The notes: generated by a model not told the origin, from the letters alone. Counted from the first letter of the stretch, positions 7,460-17,216 are shown. The stretch: DNA of 64,000 bases from Rhizobium sp. (GCA_003527225.1 DPXQ01000110.1:1-64000); one strand, 5' to 3'. A program made the numbers and translations.

Positions 7460-8230
7460 AAATTGCGTCCTCCCTCCTGCGACCTCGACGGTGGCGCGGA
7501 AGCACGTCGCGCTTCATGATTTGACCTTTCTATCGTATATCCGTACCCGTTGAACGTTCAGTGGCCGTGAGGCGTGCCGGGGTGCCAAGCGCAAAACAGA
7601 GGCACAGAAATCCATTGGATCGAGATCGGCGGTTGACCATAGGTGCGCTCCAAAGGATTGGTTTTTGCGATCTCGCTCACTGCTCAGAGACCAAATTCCG
7701 GACCGCCGGACAGTGGGTTTTTTGGCTCTCGCTCGTGCGGTTCAAGCAGCTTTGCAGCCTCAGGTTCCTGGAAGTGAACCGTCCGTGTCGTTCCAGACAT
7801 CGCACTCGGTGAGCTCGTCACGGATGTATGCTTGCAGGCGTGCTTCGAAATCTGCATTCTCCGTGCCCTGAGCTTCCAGCCGCATCGTGCCCGCAATAGG
7901 CTGGTGTTCGCGTTTTGCGATCTTGCGTGCCCAGGCCTCCACGGTAGCTTCAAGTGAGCTGTCTGGAATGAGGGCGCAGACGAGCATGCAATCAGAGCCT
8001 CGTCGGCTCGTCGCAGCGTGTTGAGCTGGGTCGTTCCCGCTACTTCTCACTTCTCGATCGATTGGATGGTTTGGGGGCAGGCCACGCGATATCGCCGATC
8101 CCTATCCCTTGTCGATGCGCTCGGGTGAAGGCATCGGGCTTCAGGTGAAAACATCGACACGGTCCTCGGTTCCAATTTGCCCAACGGATACTGTGTTGAC
8201 CGAAAGCGCGTTCTCCCATTATGTGGCCGA
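7460..8230. other. Intergenic region without a supported gene
   Basis: About 770 bp between the Crp-like gene and the cobalamin riboswitch. The only ORF with protein-like composition is on the minus strand (7760-8050, up to 96 codons; from its internal ATG it reads MLVCALIPDSSLEATVEAWA). It matches nothing I recognise, and I do not call it a gene. Confidence 0.4.
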
Positions 8231-8440
8231 GACGGTTCCCCGACCGAGAAGTGAAGGGGATTAATAGGGAACACGGTGCGGACGACCCAGAAAGGGACCA
8301 AAACCGTGGCTGCCCCCGCAACTGTAAGCGGATTGCCGTTCATCGTGATGGCGCCTCAGGCGCCTCGCCACTGGACCGAATGGTCTGGGAAGGAAGATGA
8401 ACGGTGCCAATTCGTGAGCCAGGAGACCTGCCGTCAAGCA
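8231..8440 (+). promoter_or_regulatory. Cobalamin (AdoCbl-type) riboswitch
   Basis: Contains the conserved core of the B12 element in order: GGTTCC near the 5' end, GGGAACACGGTG, GCTGCCCCCGCAACTGTAAG around 8311-8330, CCACTG, TCTGGGAAGG, and the 3' box GCCAGGAGACCTGCC at 8418-8432. These are the diagnostic conserved blocks of the class. It lies about 190 nt upstream of a BtuF-like binding-protein gene on the same strand, so it should repress the transporter operon when cobalamin is plentiful. Confidence 0.93.
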
Positions 8441-8485
8441 CTGATCCATCGTCACGGGCGGGGATGCCCTGAACAGGAGTTAGAT

Positions 8486-8581
8486 ATGTCTATCACTTGC
8501 GCCTTTGCGCGCACGCATGCGCGCGGATTCCCTGACTACGACGACGGTTCAATCTGTCCGAATGCCGGCATGGCGTTCTGA
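8486..8581 (+). CDS. Short ORF between riboswitch and transporter (possible leader peptide)
   Basis: A 31-codon ORF starting ATGTCTATC, with AGGAG 7 nt upstream, a good ribosome site in the riboswitch-controlled leader. The peptide (MSITCAFARTHARGF...) matches no family I know. It may be a leader peptide that couples translation, or the ribosome site may be left over from a lost gene. Its size makes coding status uncertain. Confidence 0.3.
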   Translation: MSITCAFARTHARGFPDYDDGSICPNAGMAF

Positions 8582-8631
8582 GCTCGGCCGTTTCGACCGC
8601 GACGGCGCCATAGCCAATTCAGGGAATTCAC

Positions 8632-9666
8632 ATGACCTTTATTATCAAGAACCTCTTTCGTGCGGGAATGTGCTCAGTCTCCCTTCTGTTCTCGGGGGAG
8701 ATGTATGGTGCGACCGCTGCTGACACCAGTTATCCGTTGACGATCAACTGCTGCGGACGGGATATTACCTTTAAGAAGGCGCCGGCGAGCGCCGTGTCGA
8801 TCGGCCAGAGCTCGACCGAGATACTCTATCTCCTCGGTCTGTCGGACAAGGTGGTCGGCACAGCGGTATGGCTCGGCCCGGTGCTCGAGGGCTATGAGGA
8901 CGCGAATGCCAAGATCGCGCGGCTGGCGGACAATGATCCGAGCTTCGAGAGCGTCGTCGCCAAGAAGCCTGACATCGTCACGGTTCAGTTCCAGTGGCAC
9001 GTCGGGCCGGAAGGCGTCGTCGCCAAACCCGAGCAGTTCGAAGAACTCGGCATTCCCGTCTATACCTCGCCGGCCGATTGTGTCGGCAAGGACAATAGCG
9101 GCGGTGGCGACGGCGTGCGCCACAAGGTCTTCACAATGGATCTGATTTATCAGGAGGTCCGCGATTTGGCCAAGATCTTCAACGTGCAGGACCGTGGCGA
9201 AGAGATCGTGGCCGACCTGAAGGCCCGCGAAGAGGCGGCGCGCACCATTCTCGCCTCCGCCGATGGCAAGCTCTCGGCGGTCTTCTGGTTCTCCAGCGCT
9301 AAGCGCGACATCGACCCCTACGTCGCCGGCCGCCACGGCGCGCCGGGCTATATCATGTCGGCGCTTGGCATCAAGAACGTCATCGAGAGCGACGAGGAAT
9401 GGCCGACCGTCGGCTGGGAAACCATTGCCAAGGCCAACCCGACCATGATCGTGGCAGGCAAAATGGGGCGTCGCCGCTTTCCGGCCGACGATATCGCCGT
9501 CAAGCATGAATTCCTCAAGGCCGACCCTGTGGCGAGCCTGATGCCGGCGGTCAAGGATGGACGGGTGTTCGAAATGGACGCGCAGGCGATGAACCCGACA
9601 ATTCGCACCATCGAGGGTATTGAAGCTCTCGCCGAGGCCGTTGCTGCCGCTGGTCTCACCAAGTGA
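8632..9666 (+). CDS. btuF: Periplasmic binding protein of a cobalamin/metal-chelate ABC importer (BtuF/FepB type)
   Basis: Protein of 344 residues with an N-terminal signal region (about residues 1-30, ending near ATAAD). The fold is the type III, helical-backbone binding protein of the Peripla_BP_2 family: INCCGRDITF begins the first lobe, and SIGQSSTEILYLLGLSDKVV and KKPDIVTVQFQ follow. The later part has IKNVIESDEEWPTVGWETIA, typical of the second lobe. It would deliver a corrinoid or iron-chelate to the permease encoded next. The cobalamin riboswitch upstream makes a corrinoid the likely substrate. Its stop codon overlaps the permease ATG by one base. Confidence 0.85.
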   Translation: MTFIIKNLFRAGMCSVSLLFSGEMYGATAADTSYPLTINCCGRDITFKKAPASAVSIGQSSTEILYLLGLSDKVVGTAVWLGPVLEGYEDANAKIARLADNDPSFESVVAKKPDIVTVQFQWHVGPEGVVAKPEQFEELGIPVYTSPADCVGKDNSGGGDGVRHKVFTMDLIYQEVRDLAKIFNVQDRGEEIVADLKAREEAARTILASADGKLSAVFWFSSAKRDIDPYVAGRHGAPGYIMSALGIKNVIESDEEWPTVGWETIAKANPTMIVAGKMGRRRFPADDIAVKHEFLKADPVASLMPAVKDGRVFEMDAQAMNPTIRTIEGIEALAEAVAAAGLTK

Positions 9667-10691
9667 TGGAGGCGTATTTGCCCCGCAACAGGTTGAGCGC
9701 CGCCCTTGCGGCCCTCATCGTCCTCATTGGCGCGCTGTGGATGGGGGCCGCCATTGGCGAGACCGCCATTCCCTTCGACGTCGTCGCCAAGACCGTGGCC
9801 AATCGCGTGTGGGGTGCCGGCTACCCGATAGAGCCGGTCGACGAGGGGATAGTCTGGAGCTACCGCCTGAGCCGCGCGGTCGTGGCTGCCTGCTGTGGCG
9901 CGGCGCTCGGCGTAAGCGGCGTCGTGCTGCAGGCACTGCTGCGCAATCCTCTCGCCGACCCGTATATCCTCGGCATATCCGCCGGGGCCTCGACCGGCGC
10001 CGTGAGCGTTGCGATCCTGGGCTTCGGCGCGGGCATGCTCAGCCTGCCACTCGGCGCCTTTTTCGGCGCCGTCGTGGCCTTCGTCCTGGTCAGCCTCCTG
10101 TCGCTCAAGGCCGGCCGCGGCACGGCCACGATCATCCTGGCCGGCGTTGCCGGGTCCCAGCTTTTCAACGCCCTTACCTCCTTCATTGTAACCAAAGCGG
10201 CCAATGCCGAACAGGCACGCGGCATCATGTTCTGGCTGCTAGGCAATCTTTCGGGGGTGCGATGGTCGGACGCCGGGCTTGCGCTGCCGGTCACGCTTGC
10301 CGGCCTCGTCGTCTGTCTCTGGCATGCCAGAGCGCTCGACGCTTTCGCCTTCGGATCCGATTCGGCCGCATCCATGGGGATCCCCGTAAGACGGGTTTAC
10401 GCCATCCTGGTTTGCGCAACGGCGCTGATGACGGCCGCCATGGTTTCAATCGTCGGATCGATCGGCTTCGTCGGCCTCGTCATTCCGCATGCCGCGCGCA
10501 TGCTGATCGGGGTGCGGCACGGCGTACTGCTGCCCATGTCGGCGCTGACCGGCGCCGTTTTCATGGTGCTCGCCGACATCCTGTCGCGTACGACCATTCC
10601 GGGCCAGGTGCTGCCCATCGGCGTGATCACCGCCCTGTTCGGCGCTCCGGCATTTGCCCTGATCCTCGGCCACAGAAAGGCGCGGGCGTGA
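9666..10691 (+). CDS. btuC: FecCD/BtuC-type ABC transporter permease
   Basis: Protein of about 341 residues with about ten hydrophobic segments, the usual size for the FecCD family. Conserved motifs include LRNPLADPYILGISAGASTG and GFVGLVIPHAARML, the latter being the coupling region that contacts the ATPase. Start is ATG 9666, overlapping the previous stop (TGATG). It would form the homodimeric inner-membrane channel for the substrate bound by the 8632-9666 product. The third gene (ATPase) overlaps its stop, so the three are translationally coupled and share the riboswitch-controlled transcript. Confidence 0.9.
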   Translation: MEAYLPRNRLSAALAALIVLIGALWMGAAIGETAIPFDVVAKTVANRVWGAGYPIEPVDEGIVWSYRLSRAVVAACCGAALGVSGVVLQALLRNPLADPYILGISAGASTGAVSVAILGFGAGMLSLPLGAFFGAVVAFVLVSLLSLKAGRGTATIILAGVAGSQLFNALTSFIVTKAANAEQARGIMFWLLGNLSGVRWSDAGLALPVTLAGLVVCLWHARALDAFAFGSDSAASMGIPVRRVYAILVCATALMTAAMVSIVGSIGFVGLVIPHAARMLIGVRHGVLLPMSALTGAVFMVLADILSRTTIPGQVLPIGVITALFGAPAFALILGHRKARA

Positions 10692-11491
10692 TGTTGTCGG
10701 CAGAGAATATTTCGTGGAAGGCGGGCGGCGTGGAGATCGTGCGGAGCGTCTCTATCAGCGTTAAGACCGGAGAATTCCTCGGCATCATCGGCCCGAACGG
10801 CTCGGGGAAGACGAGCTTGATGTCGTTGCTGGCGGGCATCCGCAAGCCAGCCACGGGCGAAGTCCGGTTCGGCGGAGAGGCCCTGGACAGGATGAGTCGG
10901 AGGAAAATCGCGCGGCATCTGGCCCTGGTCGAGCAGCAGGCGGAATCCATCGAGCACATCACCGCGCGCCAGGCGGTTGAGCTCGGCCGCACGCCCTATC
11001 TCCGTCCCTTTATCGCCTGGTCCGCAAAGGACGACGCGATCGTCGACGCGGCGCTCGCCAATGTGGACATGGCGCATCTTGCGGCGCGCGATTGGCATAC
11101 GCTCTCCGGCGGCGAGCGGCAGCGCCTCCACATCGCGCGTGCCCTCGCCCAAGAGCCGGAAGTGCTGTTGCTCGACGAGCCGACGAACCATCTGGATATC
11201 GGACACCAGATCGCGCTGCTCGATCTCGTCCGCCGGCAGGGCCTGACAGTGGTCGCGGCTCTTCATGACCTCAACCATGCGGCGATGTTCTGCGACCGGA
11301 TCGCCGTCATGGCGGGTGGGCGGCTGATCGCCTGCGGTGCGCCCGATGAGGTCATGACCGCCGACCTCATTCAAGCGGTGTTCGGCGTCGCCGTGGCGAT
11401 CGACCGTGACGAAGGCGGCAGCTGTTCCATTCGCTACCGGCCGCCGCGCCGGAGCCCCATTCGACACCTTCGCAAAGCGGAAGTATCATGA
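10691..11491 (+). CDS. btuD: ABC transporter ATPase (BtuD/FecE type)
   Basis: Protein of 266 residues. Walker A GPNGSGKTS, the Q-loop near LALVEQQ, the signature LSGGERQRLHIARALAQ, Walker B LLLDEPTNHLD and the switch His in ALHDLNHA are all intact. It powers the importer formed with the two preceding genes. The ATG at 10691 overlaps the permease stop. The C-terminal tail (about 25 residues, basic and proline-rich) looks improvised and ends by overlapping the start of a decayed pseudoazurin gene, so the original 3' end may have been altered by rearrangement. Confidence 0.9.
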   Translation: MLSAENISWKAGGVEIVRSVSISVKTGEFLGIIGPNGSGKTSLMSLLAGIRKPATGEVRFGGEALDRMSRRKIARHLALVEQQAESIEHITARQAVELGRTPYLRPFIAWSAKDDAIVDAALANVDMAHLAARDWHTLSGGERQRLHIARALAQEPEVLLLDEPTNHLDIGHQIALLDLVRRQGLTVVAALHDLNHAAMFCDRIAVMAGGRLIACGAPDEVMTADLIQAVFGVAVAIDRDEGGSCSIRYRPPRRSPIRHLRKAEVS

Positions 11492-11860
11492 AGCTTCCAT
11501 TGATCGCAATTGCGGCGCTCGGCGCACTTTCCATGCCCGTCCGGGCCGAGGCCGTTACGGTCAAGATGATGAACCGCGGCGAGAATGGCTCGACAATGTT
11601 CGCGCCGGACATTCTTCACATCAAGGCGGGCGAGCGCGTGAAATTCATCGCCACTCGCAAGAGCCACAATGCGGCGACCATCGGCCGGATGGTGCCGAAA
11701 CGGCTCCGGGCTTCAAGGGCAAGATCAACGGTGAAAACGGGGTGACCTTCGATCGGAACGGCACACCTGCGGCATCAAGTGCCTGCCTTATTACGGGATG
11801 TGCACGGTGATGATGCTCAAGGTCGGCGATGCCCCACCTTGCCCGATAGTTGCCGTAACG
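11488..11860 (+). pseudogene. Pseudoazurin pseudogene (type I copper protein)
   Basis: Frame 1 gives a signal peptide and then VTVKMMNRGENGSTMFAPD, LHIKAGERVKFIATRKSHNA, which is the N-terminal two-thirds of pseudoazurin. After a small deletion near 11700 the match continues in another frame (AETAPGFKGKINGENGVTFD), and after a one-base change near 11765 in a third frame (CGIKCLPYYGMCTVMMLKVG). In the copper-binding loop the expected second His (C-x-P-H) is Tyr, so even without the frameshifts the type I copper site would be damaged. Pseudoazurins pass electrons in denitrification or to oxidases. This copy is dead. Confidence 0.8.
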
Positions 11861-11969
11861 TGGGAGTGCCCGCCCGGGCGGAGGAGTGGATGGAAGCCCT
11901 GTTCAGGCCGCCACCGATAACTGGAGGCTTTACCAATCACGACCTGAAGGAAGCCATTCCCGCTATTGC

Positions 11970-12212
11970 AATGTCACCCTGGACTTCTCGCGGCTCGGAA
12001 AACCGACCGATAACGGCTTCATCGAGGCCTTCAACAGCAAGCTCCGAGCGGAGTGCCTGAACGCGCACCGGTTCCTGACCCTTGCGGGTTCGCACGAAAA
12101 GTTGGAGAATTGGCGTCGATCCTACAAGGGGGAACGCCCTCACGCGGCGATTGGTTGCAGGCCTCCGATCCTGCTGCATGCTCCCGGTGGCGATACCAGC
12201 CAGCCATCGTGA
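11970..12212 (+). pseudogene. IS3-family transposase (orfB) C-terminal remnant
   Basis: The last about 80 residues of an IS3-type integrase-like transposase: VTLDFSRLGKPTDNGFIEAF, NSKLRAECLNAHRFLTLA, ENWRRSYKGERPHAAIG. The glutamate of the DDE triad is in TDNGFIEAFNSKLR. The upstream catalytic part and orfA are missing. It lies directly behind the pseudoazurin pseudogene and probably marks the rearrangement that cut into this block. Confidence 0.8.
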
Positions 12213-12316
12213 TCAAGGCCGTGAGACTCTAAAGTCCGGCGGTCCAAAGCTTGGTCCCAGAGCATTCGCAAACGCCTGCGTTTCCCTCGATATCGGCGTC
12301 CCTGGTTCACCGGACG

Positions 12317-14533
12317 TCATATTTTGACGCGCCTCAGCCGCAACGAATTGCCGATGACGCTAACCGAGGACAGCGCCATCGCTGCTGCGGCGATAATCGG
12401 AGACAGCAGGATGCCAAACGCCGGATAGAGTACGCCGGCCGCGATTGGCACGCCGGCGGCATTATAAATGAAGGCGAAAAACAGGTTCTGGCGGATGTTG
12501 TTCATCGTCGCCTGGCTCAGCCGTCTTGCGCGGACGATACCCTCGAGGTCGCCCTTCAGCAGCGTGACGCCAGCGCTCTCAATGGTCACGTCCGTTCCGG
12601 TGCCCATAGCGATGCCGATATCGGCGGCAGCAAGCGCGGGAGCGTCGTTCACGCCGTCCCCGGCCATTGCGACGATCCTGCCTTCTTCGTGCAACCGGGC
12701 GACGATCTTGCCCTTGTCCTCGGGCAGTACTTCCGCTTCGACTTCCTTGATGCCGAGCCGCCTGCCGACTGCCTCCGCCGTCGTGCGGTTGTCGCCCGTC
12801 AACATGACGACCCGGATGCCCGCTCCGAGAAGGGATTCCACCGCATTCGGCGTGCTTGGCTTGATGGGGTCCGCAATTGCGAAGAGGCCGGCCAATTTGC
12901 CATCGCTCGCGACGAAGATGACGGTCGCTCCATCGTTGCGCAGTTCCTCGGCTTCGGCCGTCATAGAGGAAATGTTGATGCCTTCCTCTTCCATGATGGG
13001 ACGGCTACCCACCACCAGCTTCTGACCGTCGACAATACCCGTCACACCCTTGCCCACGGGGCTTTCGAATTCGTTGGCCCCGCCAAGTTCCATGCCACGT
13101 TCAAGTGCGGCATTGAAAACCGCAAGCGCCAGCGGGTGCTCGCTCGACCTTTCCAGAGTTGCAGCCCAGCCTCAGCAGTTCGCTTGCCTGCATGCCCTCC
13201 GACGGCCGGATGGCGACGACCTTCGGCTTGCCTTCGGTCAGCGTGCCGGTCTTGTCGACCACAAGCGTGTCGACCTTCTCGAAACGCTCGATTGCTTCGG
13301 CGTTCTTGATCAGGACGCCGAAGCGCGCTCCACGTCCCACGCCAACCATGATCGACATGGGAGTAGCAAGGCCGAGTGCGCAGGGGCATGCAATGATGAG
13401 CACGGCAACCGCCGCGACAAGGCCGTGGGCAAAGCGCGGTTCGGGTCCGAAAATCATCCATACAGCGAAAGCAACGATCGCTACCGCAAGGACGACCGGC
13501 ACGAACCAGCCGGAAACGTCATCAGCCAGACGTTGGATAGGCGCGCGGGAGCGTTGCGCATCGGCGACCATCTGCACGATGCGGGACAACACGGTGTCGC
13601 GCCCGACCTTGGACGCCTCCATGATGAAGCCGCCGGTCTGGTTCATCGTCCCACCGATGACCGCATTGCCCGTCTCCTTGGTCAGGGGCATGGATTCGCC
13701 AGTGATCATGGAATCGTCGATCGAACTTCGTCCCTCGACAAGAACGCCATCGACAGGAACCTTTTCACCCGGTCGCACACGCAAGCGATCGCCGGCCGCG
13801 ACCGCCTCCAGCGGAATGTCCTCATCCGTCCCGTCCTCGCGAACCCGCCGCGCCGTCTTCGGAGCAAGATCGAGCAGCGCCCTGATCGCCCCGCCGGTCT
13901 GTTCGCGGGCGCGAAGCTCCAGCACCTGCCCGAGCAGCACAAGGAGCGTAATCACCGCGGCGGCCCCGAAGTATGTCGCCACCGATCCGTCGCCGGACCG
14001 GAAGGTAGAGGGGAAGATGTCAGGCGCAAGCGTTGCCGCCATCTGTATAGCCATGCGAACCCGGTCCCGATCGAGATAAGAGTAAACATGTTCAAATGGC
14101 GGGTGACGATCGATTTCCAGCCACGCGCGAAGAACGGCCATCCGGCCCAGAGCACCACCGGGGTCGCCAGGATCATCTGCATCCGGTTCGCCGACTGCTG
14201 GGTGAGCAGCATATGCAGGTCTGTGAGGTGTCCTCCCATCTCCAGCAGGACGACCGGCAGGGCGAGGACAAGCCCGGACCAGAAACGCCGACGCATGTCG
14301 ATGAATTCCGCACTGGGACCGGTTTCAGGCGTGGCGATCTCCGGCTCAAGGGCCATTCCGCAGATAGGGCAGTTCCCCGGTCCTTCCTGGCGAATCTGCG
14401 GATGCATCGGGCATGTGTAGATCGTCTGCTGCAGCGCGGTTGCTGCGGCTCGGGCAGGGGCCTTTTCAGGCCCCTGGTGTTCTTGTGCGTGATCATGCGG
14501 GTGATCGTGATGATGATCGTGCTTTTGCGTCAT
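12317..14533 (-). pseudogene. copA: Copper-exporting P1B-type ATPase gene with two frameshifts
   Basis: Read across three frames this is a complete Cu(+) ATPase of about 735 residues. It has a His-rich start (HDHHHDHPHDH), a heavy-metal-binding CPMHPQIRQEGPGNCPICGM module, transmembrane helices, the phosphatase TGESMPL, the CPC metal motif [11 protein letters not shown], the phosphorylation site DKTGTLTEG, and the hinge [10 protein letters not shown]. Frame breaks lie near 14050 (after GTGFAWLY) and near 13150-13165 (before [11 protein letters not shown]). ATG 14533 has GGGAGA upstream. It lies 48 bp after a multicopper oxidase gene in the same direction, behind a CueR-type promoter. As read, no functional pump is made. 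Sequencing error is the alternative explanation for the two indels. Confidence 0.85.
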
Positions 14534-14581
14534 TGGAGTCTCCCAGAACGATACGAGTTCTGTCGACGTTTGCGTCGCGGT

Positions 14582-16018
14582 TCAGCTCGAACCCTCATAG
14601 GCGACAAAGGACATCATGCCGCTCGCCATATGATAGAGGTGATGGCAATGGAACGGCCACCGGCCGGGATTGCTCGCCTCGAATTCTATCACGACTTCCG
14701 CCATCGGCGGCACATGAACGGTGTCGCGAACCGCCCCGCCAAACCGTACGCCATTGATCCCGACGACCTGGAAGTGGTGTCCGTGCAAGTGCATGGGGTG
14801 GCCCATCATTGACATGTTGCGCATGACAAGACGAATTCGCTCGTCGCGTCGCGCCCGCAGTTGCTCCCCACCGCCGATCTGCCAGTCGTAGCTGGACATG
14901 TTGCCGCTCAGGAGAAGATTGAAAGCTCGTGTCGGCTCTCGGGTCCGAAGCGGTTCAACGGCCTGCAACCGGCTCTCCAATTCCAGATCGAGGACTGATC
15001 CGGCCTCCGCTCCTTCGGAAGCCACCTTGTCGATCGACGCGCCGGGCGTTGCAAGGATGATGCCGGTGCGTTTCGGGGAACCTTCGCGCAGCGCAAGAAC
15101 AGGATAGGCTCCATTCCCGGAGGGAAGTTCCAACAGGATGTCCAGACGCTGGCCCATGGAAATCGGGAACCGTTTTCCGGCGACGGGTCGGATGGGTCTG
15201 CCGTCGACGGCCACCAGGTTTGCGCCCAACACACCCGTTTCGACGGTGAAGCCGGTAGCTGTCGCACCGTTGATCACCCGAAGCCTGACCCTGCCGCCCT
15301 TCTCGACGGTGATGACTTCAGGATCGTCGAGCGTCCGGTCGTTGGCGAGATAGGCGTCATACTCGATATCGTTGAGGTCCATCCCCATGCCTGGCATTGC
15401 CGCGCCCTGCATGTCGTGGCCGCCCATGGCGCCCATCATCCCGCCATGGCCCATGTCCATGCCGTGACCGGACCCGTTCTTGAGATCGGCGAGGAGTTCT
15501 TCCGGTGAACGGAAGGAGAAATCGTGGAGGAGCACGACGACATCCTGGACGTCGCTTCTTCGCTCTTCTTCGGTGCGGACAATGAGCGGTGCTGCCAGGA
15601 GGTTCTGCTCCTGAAGGGTGTGGGCATGCATCCAGTGTGTCCCGCCCGAGCCGACCGGGAACGTGTAGCGGCGCTCCTCTCCAGCGGAGAGAAGCGGAGC
15701 AGGATTGTCTGGGACGCCGTCCATCTCCCAGGGAGGCGTAAGGCCATGCCAGTGGATGAGGGTTCCTTCTTCGCTCTGATTGGAGAGAAGCACGTCGAAC
15801 TGGCTTCCGGCGTCAAGCGTCAGCCCCGGTTTTCCATCAGGCCGGCCAAGGCCGAACACCTTGCCTGCCTTCCCGTTTATTTCGATCGTCCGGCTGGTCA
15901 CCGAAAGCTTCAATGGCGACTGGTCGGCTGCTGCCTTGCCGACCCACGGCAAGGACACACCCGATCCCACGGCTGCCGCGCCGAGCGCGAGCCTCTGCAA
16001 AAATTCACGGCGATACAT
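14582..16018 (-). CDS. Periplasmic multicopper oxidase (CueO/CopA-like), Tat-exported
   Basis: Protein of 478 residues. The N-terminus YRREFLQRLALGAAAVG is a twin-arginine signal. All four copper-ligand clusters are present: LIHWHG, HWMHAH, HPMHLHGHHF and HCHHLYHMASGM. A Met/His-rich loop (GHGMDMGHGGMMGAMGGHD) in the middle resembles the Cu(I)-binding insert of CueO-type oxidases, so it should oxidise Cu(I) to Cu(II) in the periplasm. The ATG at 16018 has GGGAGA at the right distance; a longer ORF upstream would bury the Tat signal. It lies between a small periplasmic protein gene and the broken copA, all behind the CueR-type promoter at 16569-16599. It is the intact core of this copper-defence block. 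Confidence 0.92.
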   Translation of the reverse strand: MYRREFLQRLALGAAAVGSGVSLPWVGKAAADQSPLKLSVTSRTIEINGKAGKVFGLGRPDGKPGLTLDAGSQFDVLLSNQSEEGTLIHWHGLTPPWEMDGVPDNPAPLLSAGEERRYTFPVGSGGTHWMHAHTLQEQNLLAAPLIVRTEEERRSDVQDVVVLLHDFSFRSPEELLADLKNGSGHGMDMGHGGMMGAMGGHDMQGAAMPGMGMDLNDIEYDAYLANDRTLDDPEVITVEKGGRVRLRVINGATATGFTVETGVLGANLVAVDGRPIRPVAGKRFPISMGQRLDILLELPSGNGAYPVLALREGSPKRTGIILATPGASIDKVASEGAEAGSVLDLELESRLQAVEPLRTREPTRAFNLLLSGNMSSYDWQIGGGEQLRARRDERIRLVMRNMSMMGHPMHLHGHHFQVVGINGVRFGGAVRDTVHVPPMAEVVIEFEASNPGRWPFHCHHLYHMASGMMSFVAYEGSS

Positions 16019-16108
16019 GATCGTTCTCCCGATCCCTGGGTCGGCACTGCCGACTGTTGCTGCTTGTAATGTCTTCGTGGAAGTTGCCGCAGGCGCGGCA
16101 GACACGCG

Positions 16109-16462
16109 TCAGGCAGCTGATCGCGGAGGTTCGAAAGCCGGTGGAATGCTGTGGTCGGTCAGTCGCAAGGCGATTTCGGAGAAATTAAGGCTGACGAAAT
16201 CGGCGCGGTGCTCAGCAAAGGCAACGCTCGGTGCAATTGCTCCCTGGAAGGTGCATGCGACCACACAGCAACCCTTCAATTGATGCCGCGGACCATGGTC
16301 GGTCTCATGGTGAGCCTGCGCGGAAGGCATCCGAAGATCGACCGCGGGCGGTTCGCAGCGCAGGTCCACGACAGCATTTGCCGGTGCTGCCAGCATGACC
16401 AGTCCGGTCATCGTGACTAGTAAGGCCCGGAAGACGATCGCCATGTTATGCATCAATGCCAT
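16109..16462 (-). CDS. Small periplasmic protein of the copper operon, unknown function
   Basis: Protein of about 117 residues with a signal peptide (hydrophobic VFRALLVTMTGLVMLAAP, cleavage after ANA). The mature part has a His cluster (AQAHHETDHGPRHQ) followed by a vicinal Cys pair (GCCVVAC). These residues suggest copper or zinc binding. I do not recognise a named family. It is the first gene downstream of a CueR-type promoter and is followed by the multicopper oxidase, so a role in periplasmic copper handling is likely. Start choices at 16462, 16450 or 16441 cannot be separated. Confidence 0.7.
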   Translation of the reverse strand: MALMHNMAIVFRALLVTMTGLVMLAAPANAVVDLRCEPPAVDLRMPSAQAHHETDHGPRHQLKGCCVVACTFQGAIAPSVAFAEHRADFVSLNFSEIALRLTDHSIPPAFEPPRSAA

Positions 16463-16568
16463 CAAGCGGTCCGTTCAGGTTGGAACTCACACTAACTCAG
16501 GCACGGTGCGCATGCTTTATTCCTGTCAGCAGCTACGCATTCTCGTCTCCGAGGCAGTCATTGACCAG

Positions 16569-16599
16569 ATGATGGGGCTTCCCACTGTGGGAAGGTCAA
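16569..16599 (-). promoter_or_regulatory. CueR/MerR-type metal-responsive promoter
   Basis: On the minus strand: -35 TTGACC, a 19 bp spacer containing the palindrome CTTCCCACAGTGGGAAG (16578-16594), and a -10-like CATCAT. The overlong spacer with a dyad between -35 and -10 is diagnostic of MerR-family activation, and the CTTCCC..GGGAAG arms are like known CueR sites. It points to the copper genes 16462 down to 12317. No MerR-family gene is in the window. Confidence 0.8.
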
Positions 16600-17216
16600 G
16601 GGGAATTGTTCGGTGAACTTAAAGCTCTCTGGCGTGATCAGGCACTGCAACCAGTTCAGGCGAAAATAATCATCGTTTCGTCAATCAGTTGGCTTGGTTG
16701 ATCCAGCATATCCTGTAGTCATCATTCCAAAAATCAATGACTTGGCGTGCGGGTTTAAATCACCTCGCAAGCAGATTCGATGCTGCCAATGGCTGCGGAG
16801 GTGGGAAGGCTCTCTTGATCAAGAGCAAAGCGTCCTCGCTGGCACGAGCACCCGTCCTGTGGGAACGATCCCTTCCCAGCGTTGCAAGCGTAATGGCCCT
16901 TCACTGGATCCGGACGAAAGGTCATTCCGTCGACTCCCGGAAATAGCAGGCTTGTTGCGACTATCTGGGTGGGCCCGCTCGCCGGGGGCAGTCGATCCCG
17001 CGTCCCTGCCGAAGTCGGCCGGCGCCATGCTGACGCTCCTGCGGCTACCCCTTTTACCGGTCTTGCGGGTGGCGAACGGCTTTCGCGATTCCCGCTTCAG
17101 CTGGTATGCCCTTTCCCGTTTGATTGAGAGAAATGACCCGCCATTCCCGATCCCGTGACTGGGTCGTGCAGTCGCGATCTTCTTCACGGCGATCGGTCGA
17201 AGCTTACAGTAATGTA
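16600..17216. other. Intergenic region without a supported gene
   Basis: About 600 bp between the copper promoter and the toxin-antitoxin operon. Short ORFs occur on both strands, but none has family motifs or a good ribosome site. I see no RNA gene. Confidence 0.4.

Noticed and set aside
9620..10690. A long upstream extension of the ABC ATPase frame (623 codons)
   Set aside because: The first 350 codons are an arginine-rich shadow of the permease gene in another frame; the ATPase starts at 10691 by its own overlap with the permease stop.
16819..17187. A 122-codon minus-strand ORF
   Set aside because: Composition is low-complexity basic/serine with no family motifs and no ribosome site; it looks like a chance frame in GC-rich DNA.
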